Part shown: one piece after another, positions 17,130 to 25,941 of the stretch
Layout: each line of letters opens with the position of its first letter
Position numbering within the stretch: position 1 is the first letter of the stretch
From: an uncultured Erwinia sp.
GTDB taxonomy: Bacteria; Pseudomonadota; Gammaproteobacteria; Enterobacterales; Enterobacteriaceae
Direction of reading: 5' to 3'
Length of the DNA stretch: 64,000 nucleotides
Assembly: GCA_945290265.1 (NCBI GenBank)
Contig: CALYQW010000001.1
Span: 1 to 64,000, forward strand
The notes under the pieces: generated by a model
What the model saw: only the letters and a program-made list of their open reading frames with translations
Databases searched by the model: none
What the model was told of the DNA's origin: nothing
Translations under genes and position numbers: made by a program

Positions 17130-18584
17130 TTAGATTTGAAATTCATTTTCAGGCCTGATTAAAGCTGGTTTCCACTTACAGTTGGCCAGTTCCCCCAGCT
17201 TTCGAATCGCATTAATATACTCCTCAGTGAGTTCAAAGCACACTGCAAGCCTCAAGCAATGACTGAAGGCTTTGTTGCCTGAGCATAAAAGCCCCGGCAT
17301 ACAAACTATTTTTTCGTCCAAGGCAGCATGGAACAAATCGAGAGTGTCAATGTTATCAGGCAGCTCAATCCAAAGAATAAAACCGCACTGAGGCCGGCTT
17401 ACACGAGTGCCTTCAGGAAAATGGCGGGATATAAGCGCCCTAACTATCTCAATCTGTTCGTTGTAACGCTTTTTCAGATATCTGAGGTGTAGATCGTAGC
17501 TACCGTTTTCCAGAAACAATCCCAGCGTCTCAGTCAGCAGCGCGGGCTCAGCAACTGTCGAAGTAAATTTCATCTGGCGGGCAATATCACGAAAGCGCCC
17601 GGCTTCAAGCCAGCCGATCCGAAAATCTGGAGCCACAGTTTTGGTGTAGCTAGCGCACACCATCACCCATCCGTGTGTGTCGAATGATTTTACATTAGGT
17701 ACCACAGACTGGCCGTACTGCAGTTCGGCATACATCGCGTCTTCAATTATCGCTATCTCATGGATACGACCTATTGACGCAAGTCGCCTGCGATTTTCTT
17801 CCGGCATAGTAAAACCCAGCGGATTATGGCCGCTTGGGATCGTAATCACTGCAGAGATAGTTTGTCTTGCAAGAATCTCTTCCAGGCTGTCGAGGTACAT
17901 GCCCGTTTGCGGGTGTGTGGGCACAGCCACCACTGTTCTTCCCATTTCTTCAAGCATCGGATACAGGTTATAGAACGTCGGGGTTTCAACCGCAATGTTG
18001 TCACCAGGTTTGCTCGAAGCCCTTACGGCCAGATTTAATGCTTCCATAGCTCCGTGAGTGATCAGAATGTCATCTGAAGACAGGAGCATTCCCAGATGTG
18101 CCCCCCTTCGAGCAATCTGAGAGCGTAAGCGTTCGGAACCAGGTGGAAGGACGTAAGTAGACTGGATATGAGGATTATGTCTCATTACCTGAGCGGTCAG
18201 TTTCCTGATACGGGTTGCAGGGTAGAAGCCTTCACCCGCAGGGCAAGCCAGAGCCAGATCAGTATATCCACCCCTTTGCTGAGTCTGCAAAATGACAGAA
18301 AGGAGCCGTCTGATACCAGAAAGTGGCAGGGTGTTATCAGTGCCATTGGTATCAGGAGTCGTACTGAGTTCAGGAAGCGAAGCGCTGACAAAATAGCCAG
18401 CCTGAGGGCGGGCTGTCAGAATCCCGCGGTCTTCCAGCATCCTGTAAGCTGTTTTAACGGTATTGATGCTGACGTTATGGGTCTGCGCATATTCTCTGAT
18501 TGACTGAACGCGCATCCCGGGTTTTAACCCCCCGGAGCTGACCGACCGAACAATGTCTTCAGCGATTAGTTCATAAAGGTACAT
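17130..18584 (-). CDS. MocR/PdxR-type GntR regulator with aminotransferase domain
   Basis: 484 aa. An N-terminal GntR winged helix (GGLKPGMRVQSIREYAQTHN, SINTVKTAYRMLEDRGIL) is followed by a class I aminotransferase fold (about 110-470) with HNPLGFTMPEENRRR, the IEDAMYAEL segment and the PLP-lysine region CASYTKTVAPDFRIGWLEAG. MocR proteins use bound PLP-amino acid adducts as effector sensors. It is divergent from the phzF-led operon and lies upstream of the RidA-hydratase pair, so it is the likely switch for both. Its effector is probably an amino acid or amine. Confidence 0.92.
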   Translation of the reverse strand: MYLYELIAEDIVRSVSSGGLKPGMRVQSIREYAQTHNVSINTVKTAYRMLEDRGILTARPQAGYFVSASLPELSTTPDTNGTDNTLPLSGIRRLLSVILQTQQRGGYTDLALACPAGEGFYPATRIRKLTAQVMRHNPHIQSTYVLPPGSERLRSQIARRGAHLGMLLSSDDILITHGAMEALNLAVRASSKPGDNIAVETPTFYNLYPMLEEMGRTVVAVPTHPQTGMYLDSLEEILARQTISAVITIPSGHNPLGFTMPEENRRRLASIGRIHEIAIIEDAMYAELQYGQSVVPNVKSFDTHGWVMVCASYTKTVAPDFRIGWLEAGRFRDIARQMKFTSTVAEPALLTETLGLFLENGSYDLHLRYLKKRYNEQIEIVRALISRHFPEGTRVSRPQCGFILWIELPDNIDTLDLFHAALDEKIVCMPGLLCSGNKAFSHCLRLAVCFELTEEYINAIRKLGELANCKWKPALIRPENEFQI

Positions 18585-18775
18585 GGCGAAACATCTTAAG
18601 AGTTGATAGATAATGATTTACCAGTGTGTCCTTTCTGTATCCGAAATGGAACGCTGCAAAGTTAGTTAAATTCCTCCTGTGTCCATTGATAACACGTATT
18701 TCTGTATCTGTACCCATTCATACCCGGGGTGTAACATCGTGGAAATAACCATCGCATTTCTCTCAAGGGTAAGTT
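18585..18775. promoter_or_regulatory. Divergent MocR control region with TTTCTGTATC direct repeats
   Basis: TTTCTGTATC occurs twice in the same orientation (18632-18641 and 18699-18708). Related TGTGTCC and GTAACA/ATAACACG segments lie around it. Paired direct repeats in the divergent region are the usual operator layout of MocR regulators. Assignment to this regulator is inference. Confidence 0.5.
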
Positions 18776-19654
18776 ATGTCCAGTGTTGCTTTTCGCCAAG
18801 TTGATGTCTTTACGGCTGTTCCATTTAAGGGCAATCCGGTTGCGGTAATCATGGATGCACGTGAGCTCTCGACTGTCCAGATGCAGGAAATCGCCCGCTG
18901 GACCAACCTTTCTGAAACAACGTTTGTATTGCCTCCGGAAACAGAGCTGGCGGATTATAGAGTCCGGATTTTTACGCCTGAAAGTGAACTACCTTTTGCA
19001 GGCCATCCGACAATTGGCACAGCTTGGGCTTTGATCGAGTCAGGTATAGTCAATGCACGAAACGGCATTGTAGTGCAGGAATGCGCTGCGGGCCTCATTA
19101 ACCTGACGATAGCCGAAGATGCTACCGGGTTCTTATCAGTTGCATTTGATCTGCCAGAACCTGATATCACCCCTCTCACAGACGTTCAGATTGATCGTCT
19201 GGAAGCTCTGCTTGGAAGTACGCTGGATCGGTCGCTGACTCCCGCATTGGTGGACGTAGGAGCACGGTGGATTGTAGCACACGTTAATGATGCCGCTGAG
19301 GTGATCAGAACTGCGCCGGATTATGAAAAACTAAGCGTACATGATGCTTCAATGGGCATAACAGGCATCTGCATTTATGGTGAGTATGCTGACGAGGCCG
19401 GTCTTAATATTGAAGTCAGGTCATTTGCGCCGGCTTGTGGCGTTAATGAAGATCCGGTATGCGGAAGTGGAAATGGCAGCGTAGCGGCGTTTATGCGCCA
19501 TCACGGTGTGAAATTACCGGAAAACGGACTTGTGCTTTCCTCGCAAGGGCAGGTTATCGGAAGAGCCGGCAAGATCCAGCTGAGCATTGATAGCGGTAAT
19601 ATTCGGGTGGGCGGACGTGCAGTTACCTGTATCAAAGGCACATTCAATTACTGA
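18776..19654 (+). CDS. PhzF-family isomerase
   Basis: 292 aa. Signature elements of the PhzF/diaminopimelate-epimerase fold: FRQVDVFTAVPFKGNPVAVI, the catalytic Glu in NLSETTFVLPP, ESELPFAGHPTIGTAW and the second-half FAPACGVNEDPVCGSGNGSVAAF. PhzF proteins catalyse isomerisations of small amino or hydroxy acids; outside phenazine loci their substrates are mostly unknown. First gene of the plus-strand operon. It does not imply phenazine synthesis, as no other phz gene is present. Confidence 0.92.
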   Translation: MSSVAFRQVDVFTAVPFKGNPVAVIMDARELSTVQMQEIARWTNLSETTFVLPPETELADYRVRIFTPESELPFAGHPTIGTAWALIESGIVNARNGIVVQECAAGLINLTIAEDATGFLSVAFDLPEPDITPLTDVQIDRLEALLGSTLDRSLTPALVDVGARWIVAHVNDAAEVIRTAPDYEKLSVHDASMGITGICIYGEYADEAGLNIEVRSFAPACGVNEDPVCGSGNGSVAAFMRHHGVKLPENGLVLSSQGQVIGRAGKIQLSIDSGNIRVGGRAVTCIKGTFNY

Positions 19655-19693
19655 TTTTCCTGCAGAAACGAAGATCCGTTAAAGGGAGAGAAC

Positions 19694-20623
19694 ATGTCGC
19701 AGGAAAATGCCGGCAGACTGGGAGCACACCGTCCCCGCCAGATAATGCTGACCATCTTATTTTTTGTCGTCCCGCCCCTATTCTGGGCAGCAAACTATAT
19801 TGTGGGCCGGGCTGTAAGAAATGATGTCCCCCCCGTTACGTTAACCTTTGTGCGCTGGTTGATTGCTCTGGCAATCATTCTTCCTTTTGCTGCTCCGCAC
19901 ATAAAGCGTGATTACAGGAAATACCTTCAGTATCCGTTGAGGATAATCGCTGTGTCACTGAGCGGTATTGCAGCCTTCAGTCTTCTGGTCTATTACGGAC
20001 TGCATCATACGTCAGGCACAAACGCACTGCTGCTCAACTCATGCGTGCCCGTGCTGATCATGTTGTTCTCATGTCTCTTTTTTAAAGCCCGGCTTAACCA
20101 TCTGCAGATAATCAGCGTGTTCATTTCCTGCTGTGGTGTGCTAACGATAATCCTTAAAGGCGACATCCGCGCGCTCTTTCACCTTGCATTTTCTTCAGGA
20201 GATATGCTGCTGCTTGCCGCCATGGCGTGCTTTGCTTTGTATACGCTCTGGCTGAAAAAGCTGCCAGCGGATATCAATAAAATGGGATTGCTGGGGATGC
20301 AAGTGATTATTACTCTGCTTGCTATTGCCCCTCTGTTTTTACGGGAATATCACTCCGGCGCTCAGGTTAACTGGGACCAGGTAACCATAACTGGCGTGAT
20401 TTTTCTTGGAGTATTCCCCTCTTTTATTTCATACCTCCTGTATGGCTGTTGTGTGGAAGCGGTAGGCACTGCCCGTGCGGGGTTAAGCATCCATCTGATT
20501 CCTGTATTTGGTGTGGCTCTTTCTGTGATCTTCCTTGGTGAGCACATACAGCCTTTTCACGTTATGGGTATCAGCATAATTCTCTCAGGCGTAGGCCTGG
20601 CTAACGTTAAGCAAAAAAGGTAA
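19694..20623 (+). CDS. EamA/DMT-family inner-membrane exporter
   Basis: 309 aa with about ten hydrophobic helices in two EamA repeats (LFFVVPPLFWAANYIVGRAV...; ...GVIFLGVFPSFISYLLYG...LGEHIQPFHVMGISIILSG). DMT proteins of this type export amino acids or metabolites. It sits 39 bp after phzF and 6 bp before a RidA gene, so it probably exports the pathway's product or a toxic intermediate. Confidence 0.9.
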   Translation: MSQENAGRLGAHRPRQIMLTILFFVVPPLFWAANYIVGRAVRNDVPPVTLTFVRWLIALAIILPFAAPHIKRDYRKYLQYPLRIIAVSLSGIAAFSLLVYYGLHHTSGTNALLLNSCVPVLIMLFSCLFFKARLNHLQIISVFISCCGVLTIILKGDIRALFHLAFSSGDMLLLAAMACFALYTLWLKKLPADINKMGLLGMQVIITLLAIAPLFLREYHSGAQVNWDQVTITGVIFLGVFPSFISYLLYGCCVEAVGTARAGLSIHLIPVFGVALSVIFLGEHIQPFHVMGISIILSGVGLANVKQKR

Positions 20624-20629
20624 ACAATC

Positions 20630-21016
20630 ATGACCCGAGAAATTTTTTATTCAGAAGAACTGCCCGTTCCGGTCGGCCCTTTTCCTGCAGGCGCGGCATA
20701 CGGAAAGCTGGTTTACCTGTCCGGCTGTGTAGGTCAGATCCCAGAAACCGGTGAACTTGCCGGAGACTCTATTCAGGAGCAGGCTCGTCAGGCACTTAAG
20801 AATATTTTCTCTGCAGTTAAAGCTGGCGGAGCTACCCCTGAAACAATCATCAAAGTGAACTGCTATCTGCTCTCTATGAACGATTTTGCGCCATTCAATG
20901 AAGTCTACAAAGAATTTTTCAACGGAAACGAATTTCCTGCAAGAACCTGCATTGCGGTTGCTGAATTGCCGCTGAAGGCACGCGTTGAAATTGAGGCCGT
21001 GGCTTTCCGACCCTGA
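20630..21016 (+). CDS. RidA-family enamine/imine deaminase (cytosolic)
   Basis: 128 aa, standard RidA length without a signal peptide. LPVPVGPFPAGAAYGKLVYLSGCVGQ, ALKNIFSAVKAGGATPETIIKVNCYL and FPARTCIAVAELPLKARVEIEAVAF show the fold and the active-site Arg. It would hydrolyse reactive 2-aminoacrylate-type intermediates. A second, cytosolic RidA next to the exported one suggests imine chemistry on both sides of the inner membrane. Confidence 0.9.
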   Translation: MTREIFYSEELPVPVGPFPAGAAYGKLVYLSGCVGQIPETGELAGDSIQEQARQALKNIFSAVKAGGATPETIIKVNCYLLSMNDFAPFNEVYKEFFNGNEFPARTCIAVAELPLKARVEIEAVAFRP

Positions 21017-21060
21017 GCACCGAATAAGTCACCTGACAGAATTTAAGCAAGGAGATACTG

Positions 21061-21522
21061 ATGAGCGTAGAGCGTGTACGCGCTTTCTTAGAAAAGAAAG
21101 CACCAACAATTAGCGTAACAGAACTTGGACAGCCCACGGCAACGGTCAGTCAGGCAGCTGAAGCTTTTAACGTACAACCCGGTCAGATCGCTAAGTCTCT
21201 GTCGTTTCGGGTGAATAACGCCGTCATTTTGCTGGTCATGGCGGGAGACTGCCGCCTGAATAACAAAAAATTCAAAGATTATTTTGGCGTTAAGGCTCGC
21301 ATGCTACCCTCAGAAGAGGTGCTGGACGCCACGGGGTTTGCCCCCGGCGGCGTCAGTCCGCTGGGGATTAATGCGGAGGTTACGGTGTACTGTGATGAGA
21401 GCCTGAAGAACTATGAAGAGGTTTTGCCGTCTGGCGGTAATGGCCAATCGGGAGTCAGAATCTCACCTGGTACACTTGCGAGCATTACCGGTGCCATCTG
21501 GGTCGGCTTATGCGGAGAATAG
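21061..21522 (+). CDS. YbaK/ProX-type aminoacyl-tRNA deacylase-like protein
   Basis: 153 aa. The YbaK fold is shown by QPTATVSQAAEAFNVQPGQIAKSLSF, VILLVMAGDCRLNNKKFK, GFAPGGVSPLG and the C-terminal GVRISPGTLASITGAIW. Related proteins hydrolyse mischarged tRNA (Cys-tRNAPro, Ala-tRNAPro). Within an operon for an unusual amino acid it could act as protection against mischarging with that compound (inference). Confidence 0.87.
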   Translation: MSVERVRAFLEKKAPTISVTELGQPTATVSQAAEAFNVQPGQIAKSLSFRVNNAVILLVMAGDCRLNNKKFKDYFGVKARMLPSEEVLDATGFAPGGVSPLGINAEVTVYCDESLKNYEEVLPSGGNGQSGVRISPGTLASITGAIWVGLCGE

Positions 21523-21620
21523 TATGTTTCCGTAACATATTTTATACAGGCAGAAATCATTTTGCCTGTACTGACGGAAATAATCAGTTGGTGCTACGTT
21601 AACCCTTAGAGAAAGCCATC

Positions 21621-21851
21621 ATGCCTTATGTGAATATTAAAGTGACCGGTGGAAGCGAAGCGCCATCACAGGAACAGAAGTCGGAAATCATTCGCGAGGT
21701 GACCTCCCTGCTTGCACGGGTGCTTAACAAAAACCCGGCCAGCACAGTTGTTATCATTGACGAAGTTGCCATGGATAACTGGGGTTTGAACGGCGAAAGT
21801 GCGACGGTACGCCGTGCCAGAAGTTCCAATATTAAAACAGGCAAATCCTGA
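21621..21851 (+). CDS. 4-oxalocrotonate tautomerase-family enzyme
   Basis: 76 aa. Starts MPYVNIKVTGG, so Pro becomes the N-terminal catalytic base after Met removal. The helix SEIIREVTSLLARVLNKNP and VVIIDEVAMDNWGLNG are typical of the small 4-OT family. It tautomerises 2-hydroxymuconate-like enols. The stop shares one base with the next gene's ATG. Together with the MhpD-like hydratase it recalls meta-cleavage chemistry. Confidence 0.92.
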   Translation: MPYVNIKVTGGSEAPSQEQKSEIIREVTSLLARVLNKNPASTVVIIDEVAMDNWGLNGESATVRRARSSNIKTGKS

Positions 21852-22543
21852 TGAAAAAATTAGGTTTAATCGGAGGTATTGGCCCTGAATCAACGCTTAT
21901 CTATTATAAAAAGCTGGTCTATGGCTCACAACAGCGGTCGGGAGAGCATTTCTTTCCTAACCTGACCATAGAAAGCTTGAACGTATTTGACGTGCTGAAC
22001 TTCTGCCACGAAAAGGACTATGCAGGTCTGACGCGTTACATGATGAAGGGGATAAATAATCTTATTTCGGCGGGAGCCGAGCTGATTGCCATGACCGGGA
22101 ACACGCCGCATATCATTTTTGATGAGTTACGTGCTCGTTCGACCGTCCCCATGATCAGCATTGTTGAAGCGGCAAGTGAATGGGCAACATCAGAAAAAAT
22201 CGTAAGGGCAGGTTTGCTGGGCACCGCCTACACCATGCGTGAAGACTTTTTCAAAAAACCTTTTGTGCAGGCAGGCACGGCCATTGTTACGCCTCTGGAA
22301 AGTGAGATTCATTTCATCGCGGAAAAAATATCTTCGGAACTGGAGCACGGTATTGTGCGCCCCGAAACGCAAAGGTCTTTCCAGCGCATAGTCAGCAGAA
22401 TGGCGGAAGATGAAGGCATTGATGCTGTCATATTGGGATGCACAGAGCTTCCTTTAGTTTTTGAAAGCTGCACCCTTCCGGTCAGGATATTGGACACGCT
22501 TGAAATACACACTCAGGCCCTGCTCAGAGAAGCCTTACTGTAA
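21851..22543 (+). CDS. Aspartate/glutamate racemase family, YgeA-type
   Basis: 230 aa. LGLIGGIGPESTLIYYKKL and GCTELPLVFESC mark the Asp/Glu/hydantoin racemase fold. The first catalytic position carries Thr (MTGNTPHIIF) while the second is Cys (LGCTELP). The same Thr/Cys pair occurs in E. coli YgeA, which acts one-directionally on L-Asp/L-Glu. Last gene of the operon; the substrate here may be an Asp/Glu analogue. Confidence 0.9.
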   Translation: MKKLGLIGGIGPESTLIYYKKLVYGSQQRSGEHFFPNLTIESLNVFDVLNFCHEKDYAGLTRYMMKGINNLISAGAELIAMTGNTPHIIFDELRARSTVPMISIVEAASEWATSEKIVRAGLLGTAYTMREDFFKKPFVQAGTAIVTPLESEIHFIAEKISSELEHGIVRPETQRSFQRIVSRMAEDEGIDAVILGCTELPLVFESCTLPVRILDTLEIHTQALLREALL

Positions 22544-22599
22544 CGCAACCTACAACTGACCTCTGCAGCCTGTAGGCAGATGGCTTGACGGGTACGTTT

Positions 22600-22800
22600 T
22601 TACACGCCTTTGTAAGCTATCAACCCTGCTGGATGGATGGTGGGAGCTTTAGCCAGAAGATCCGGCACGGTTGCAAACATCTGCTGCGAAGCATCTCCCG
22701 TCATATGTGCATCTCTAGCTTGCGGATTGCTGAAGCAATCAACGATAAATACCGCATCTGGTATTGCGAATACTGAAATTGATGAAACTAACGGCCCACC
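22600..22800 (-). pseudogene. Antibiotic-biosynthesis-monooxygenase (ABM)-like remnant
   Basis: A minus-strand frame reads FAIPDAVFIVDCFSNPQA, then RDAHMTGDASQQMF and VPDLLAKAPTIHPAGLIAYKGV before a TAA. This matches the C-terminal half of small dimeric quinol/ABM monooxygenases. The N-terminal half is missing and upstream sequence is unrelated. Probably deleted when the IS30/integrase junction formed. Confidence 0.6.
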
Positions 22801-22979
22801 TGCCTGTTGAGGAGCCTGTAAACCGGAAAGGCTTTCTGAAGCCGTATATTTTCTAGAGGTTAGTCAGGCGCGGAAATCATTGAGGGGCGCGAATAAAATC
22901 CCATTCAGACGACAGATAGATTCAAGCAAGCCAACTTATATTCAAAATCGGTGTTGCAATAACGGGAGTGACCATAGAT

Positions 22980-24201
22980 TGTAGATTCAATTGGTCAACG
23001 CAACAGTCATGTGAAAACATGGGGTTGCGGAGGGTTTTTGAATGAGACGGACATTTACAGCAAAGGAAAAAGCATCTGTTTTTGAACTGTGGAAGAACGG
23101 AACAGGCTTCAGTGAAATAGCTAATATTCTGGGTTCGAAACCAGGAACAATCTTCACTATGTTAAGAGATACTGGCGGCATAAAACCTAATGAGCGCAAG
23201 CGGGCTGTAGCTCACCTGACACTGTCAGAGCGCGAGGAAATACGAGCCGGCTTGTCAGCCAAAATGAGCATTCGTGCGATAGCTACTGCGCTGAATCGTA
23301 GTCCTTCGACGATCTCACGTGAAGTTCAGCGTAATCGAGGCAGGCGCTATTACAAAGCTGTTGATGCTAATAACCGGGCCAGCAGGATGGCAAAAAGACC
23401 AAAACCGTGCTTGCTGGATCAGAATTTACCGTTGCGAGAGCTTGTTCTGGAAAAGCTGGAGATGAAGTGGTCTCCAGAGCAAATATCAGGATGGTTAAGG
23501 CGAACGAAACCGCGTCAAAAAACACTGCGAATATCACCTGAGAAAATTTATAAAACACTCTATTTTCGTAGCCGCGAAGCGCTACACCACCTGAATGTAC
23601 AGCATCTGCGCCGGTCGCATAGCCTTCGCCATGGCAGACGCCATACCCGCAAAGGTGAAAGAGGTACGATTAACATAGTGAACGGAACACCAATTCACGA
23701 ACGCTCCCGACATATCGATAACAGACGCTCTCTGGGGCACTGGGAAGGCGATTTAGTATCAGGCACAAAAAACTCGCATATAGCCACACTTGTAGACCGA
23801 AAATCACGTTATACGATCATCCTTAGACTCAGGGGCAAAGATTCTTTCTCAGTGAATCAGGCTCTTACCGAAAAATTTCTGAGCTTGCCGTCTGAACTCC
23901 GGCAATCACTGACATGGGACAGAGGAATGGAGCTGGCCAGGCATCTGGAATTTACTGGCAGAACCGGAGTTAAAGTTTACTTCTGCGATCCTCAGAGTCC
24001 CTGGCAGCGGGGAACAAACGAGAACACTAATGGGCTAATTCGACAGTACCTTCCCAAAAAGACATGCCTTGCCCAATATACTCAACATGAGCTTGATCAG
24101 GTTGCAGCTCAGCTAAACAACAGACCGAGAAAGACACTGAAGTTCAAAACACCGAAAGAGATAATTGAAAAGGGGTGTTGCGTTGACAGATTGAATCTAC
24201 A
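22980..24201. mobile_element. IS30 (1222 bp, one base longer than standard)
   Basis: Ends carry the IS30 inverted repeats TGTAGATTCAATTGGTCAAC (22980 onward) and the complement of TGTAGATTCAATCTGTCAAC (ending 24201). Length is 1222 bp against 1221 for IS30, accounted for by one extra A inside the transposase gene. Flanking dinucleotides (AT left, GT right) do not match, so no target duplication remains. Adjacent DNA has been rearranged. Confidence 0.93.
23042..24194 (+). pseudogene. IS30 transposase with C-terminal +1 frameshift
   Basis: Near-perfect IS30 transposase (IS30 Tpase is 383 aa): N-terminal HTHs, AHLTLSEREEIRAGLSAKMS, then the DDE domain with LGHWEGDLVSG, ATLVDRKSRYTII and SPWQRGTNENTNGLIR. 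An extra A in the run 24168-24171 shifts the frame seven codons before the normal end (natural TGA at 24192-24194, which would give exactly 384 codons). The shifted frame runs on to 24454, adding about 90 unrelated residues. The catalytic core is intact, so activity may not be fully lost. Confidence 0.88.
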
Positions 24202-24206
24202 GTTGC

Positions 24207-24450
24207 CAGAGACTGGCATGCAAGCAACATCAACTGGTCAGAAACTCACTCTGAGAGAGTGCTGGACAGCCTTATCAACCATGTGTTCCCTGTTATTGGT
24301 AAACGAAACATTACCGACCTCAAAACCCGTGACCTGCTTCAATCAATTAAGACGGCTGAAAAATCCGGGCATCTTAAGATTGCTGCTCGTCTCCAGCAAC
24401 ATATCACCGCTATCATACGATATGCTGTCCAGAAAGAACGGTCAGGCCAT
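24207..24450 (+). pseudogene. P4-type integrase remnant
   Basis: Reads HASNINWSETHSERVLDSL, INHVFPVIGKRNITDLKTRD and IKTAEKSGHLKIAARLQQHI, TAIIRYAVQ. This is the SAM-like core-binding domain of P4/CP4-57-type tyrosine integrases. Both the N-terminus (cut by IS30) and the catalytic domain are missing. It marks a former island integration point. Confidence 0.75.
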
Positions 24451-24454
24451 TTGA

Positions 24455-25212
24455 GTTTGCTCATAAAACATAACCTAACTTCTTACCAAAGCTGCTAAAG
24501 GCGTCAGAGTATCCCTTATACTATATTCATAAAAATATATGCGGGTTAATAAAAATGAAAAACATTGACGTCATCCCTGGTAAAGACCATTAAGAATATA
24601 TTACTTCTGCAAAACCAATTCCAGCAGTTAAAGAGATAATATGGACTATTTTTAATTCCAAATCGTTAATAGTAAAATTGTTGTTTCACGAATGTCAGCA
24701 TACAACCTCTGACCCATATCCTCAAGCCCCCCAGTAATTTCAATCTTGCTTTATCTTCAGTGCTAATTTTAGATGGTAGCAATATCAGTCCTAATATTAA
24801 TTCTTTATCAATATCTTCTGCTTTACAGCCCACAGCGTTAGCTACTTCAGCACCAAGTATAATCTTAAACGTGTTTAATCACTCTTGATCAGAGATTTTT
24901 CCTTACTCTTCAAACGATTCAGACGCATCTGCGCTGATGCTATTTTTTGCTCAAAAGTTTTTTCTGTTCTAAGCTTTCCTCATTCTTCACGAATAAATTA
25001 TTTTCTTTTCCATTACGAACTCTTTGTTTATTATTAAATCGCTAATCCATAGATAAAATCGTTTTATGATAAAGCAAAGGAATTGAAAGGAAGAGATTTT
25101 TATATGATTTAACTTTCTTATATATTTTAAAGGCAGGTATAATGCTGTGAAAAAATTGATTATTTCTAATAAGTATCATTCGGGCAAGAGCATTCACCCG
25201 AATTTTTGTAAA
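24455..25212. other. AT-rich gene-poor stretch
   Basis: Apart from the TraD-like remnant I see no gene. It ends in a hairpin ATTCGGG/CCCGAAT (25178-25203) followed on the plus strand by five T, just outside the 3' end of the yqhA-like gene. Confidence 0.5.
24666..24970 (-). pseudogene. TraD/MobC-like relaxosome protein remnant
   Basis: One frame reads EQKIASAQMRLNRLKSKEKSLIKSD and stops; shifted by one base it continues IILGAEVANAVGCKAEDIDKE, LILGLILLPSKISTEDKARL. The split pattern (short basic coiled coil, then ILGAEV...DKELILG) resembles the small conjugal-transfer TraD proteins of mobilisable elements. Frameshift and missing start make it dead. The call rests on pattern memory. Confidence 0.4.
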
Positions 25213-25701
25213 TTATTTTTTAGACAGTTTTTCTAATAACTGCATTAACAGGGCAGTGATAACGAAGCAAAGTTGTAGGCCCATATACATTATTATTTTG
25301 TCATTAGAAATATTTTTTGACTCCATAAAAACGCCTAATAGGTGGATAGTCGAGATTGAAACCACTGAAAAGAATACCTTATTTTTCAGTGATTCTACAT
25401 CCATCTTGCCTATCCATGACAACTCGTTATCTGCCCCTTTTACATTCAATTGCGAGACGAAGTTTTCATAGCCGGAAAAAATCACCATAACAAGCAATCC
25501 TCCTATCAGAACGAAGTCGATAAGTGATAGCAGGCTAAGTATAATTTCTTCATTGTTGTAATGAGCTAAGTTTAGCACTATCTCAAACAACTCTACAAAG
25601 AATTTATAGGCTAAAACTATCAGACTGGCTGATAAACCCAAATATACCGGAGCCATTATCCATCTGGCCCCGAATAAGACCCGTGTAAACAAATTGCCCA
25701 T
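25213..25701 (-). CDS. YqhA/UPF0114-family inner-membrane protein
   Basis: 162 aa with four hydrophobic helices: LGLSASLIVLAYKFFVELF, SLIDFVLIGGLLVMVIFSGY, VSISTIHLLGVFM and MYMGLQLCFVITALLMQLL. The YENFVSQLN segment and overall length are those of UPF0114 (YqhA). Function unknown; homologues occur in stress-tolerance islands. It reads away from the lipoprotein/GlsB group. Confidence 0.87.
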   Translation of the reverse strand: MGNLFTRVLFGARWIMAPVYLGLSASLIVLAYKFFVELFEIVLNLAHYNNEEIILSLLSLIDFVLIGGLLVMVIFSGYENFVSQLNVKGADNELSWIGKMDVESLKNKVFFSVVSISTIHLLGVFMESKNISNDKIIMYMGLQLCFVITALLMQLLEKLSKK

Positions 25702-25941
25702 AAAACCTCCTTCTTTAAATGATGACTAACCACCAACCTGTTGATTATATTGAATATATTTCAATTAATTTTTTTCGAAAAACAAAAACACTTCAAACGA
25801 AAACAGATCTCTTCTTGACCTGACTTAATATGTCATTATATTTGATAAAATAAAACTAATGTTGCGCACATAGGCAACTGTGAACGTACTCTACTAAGAA
25901 GTGTTACTTTAATCCCAAACTCAATAAAAGAGGGATTCTCT

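Noticed and set aside
18776-19654. Phenazine biosynthesis suggested by the PhzF-family protein
   Set aside because: No other phz genes are present; PhzF-like proteins are widespread outside phenazine loci.
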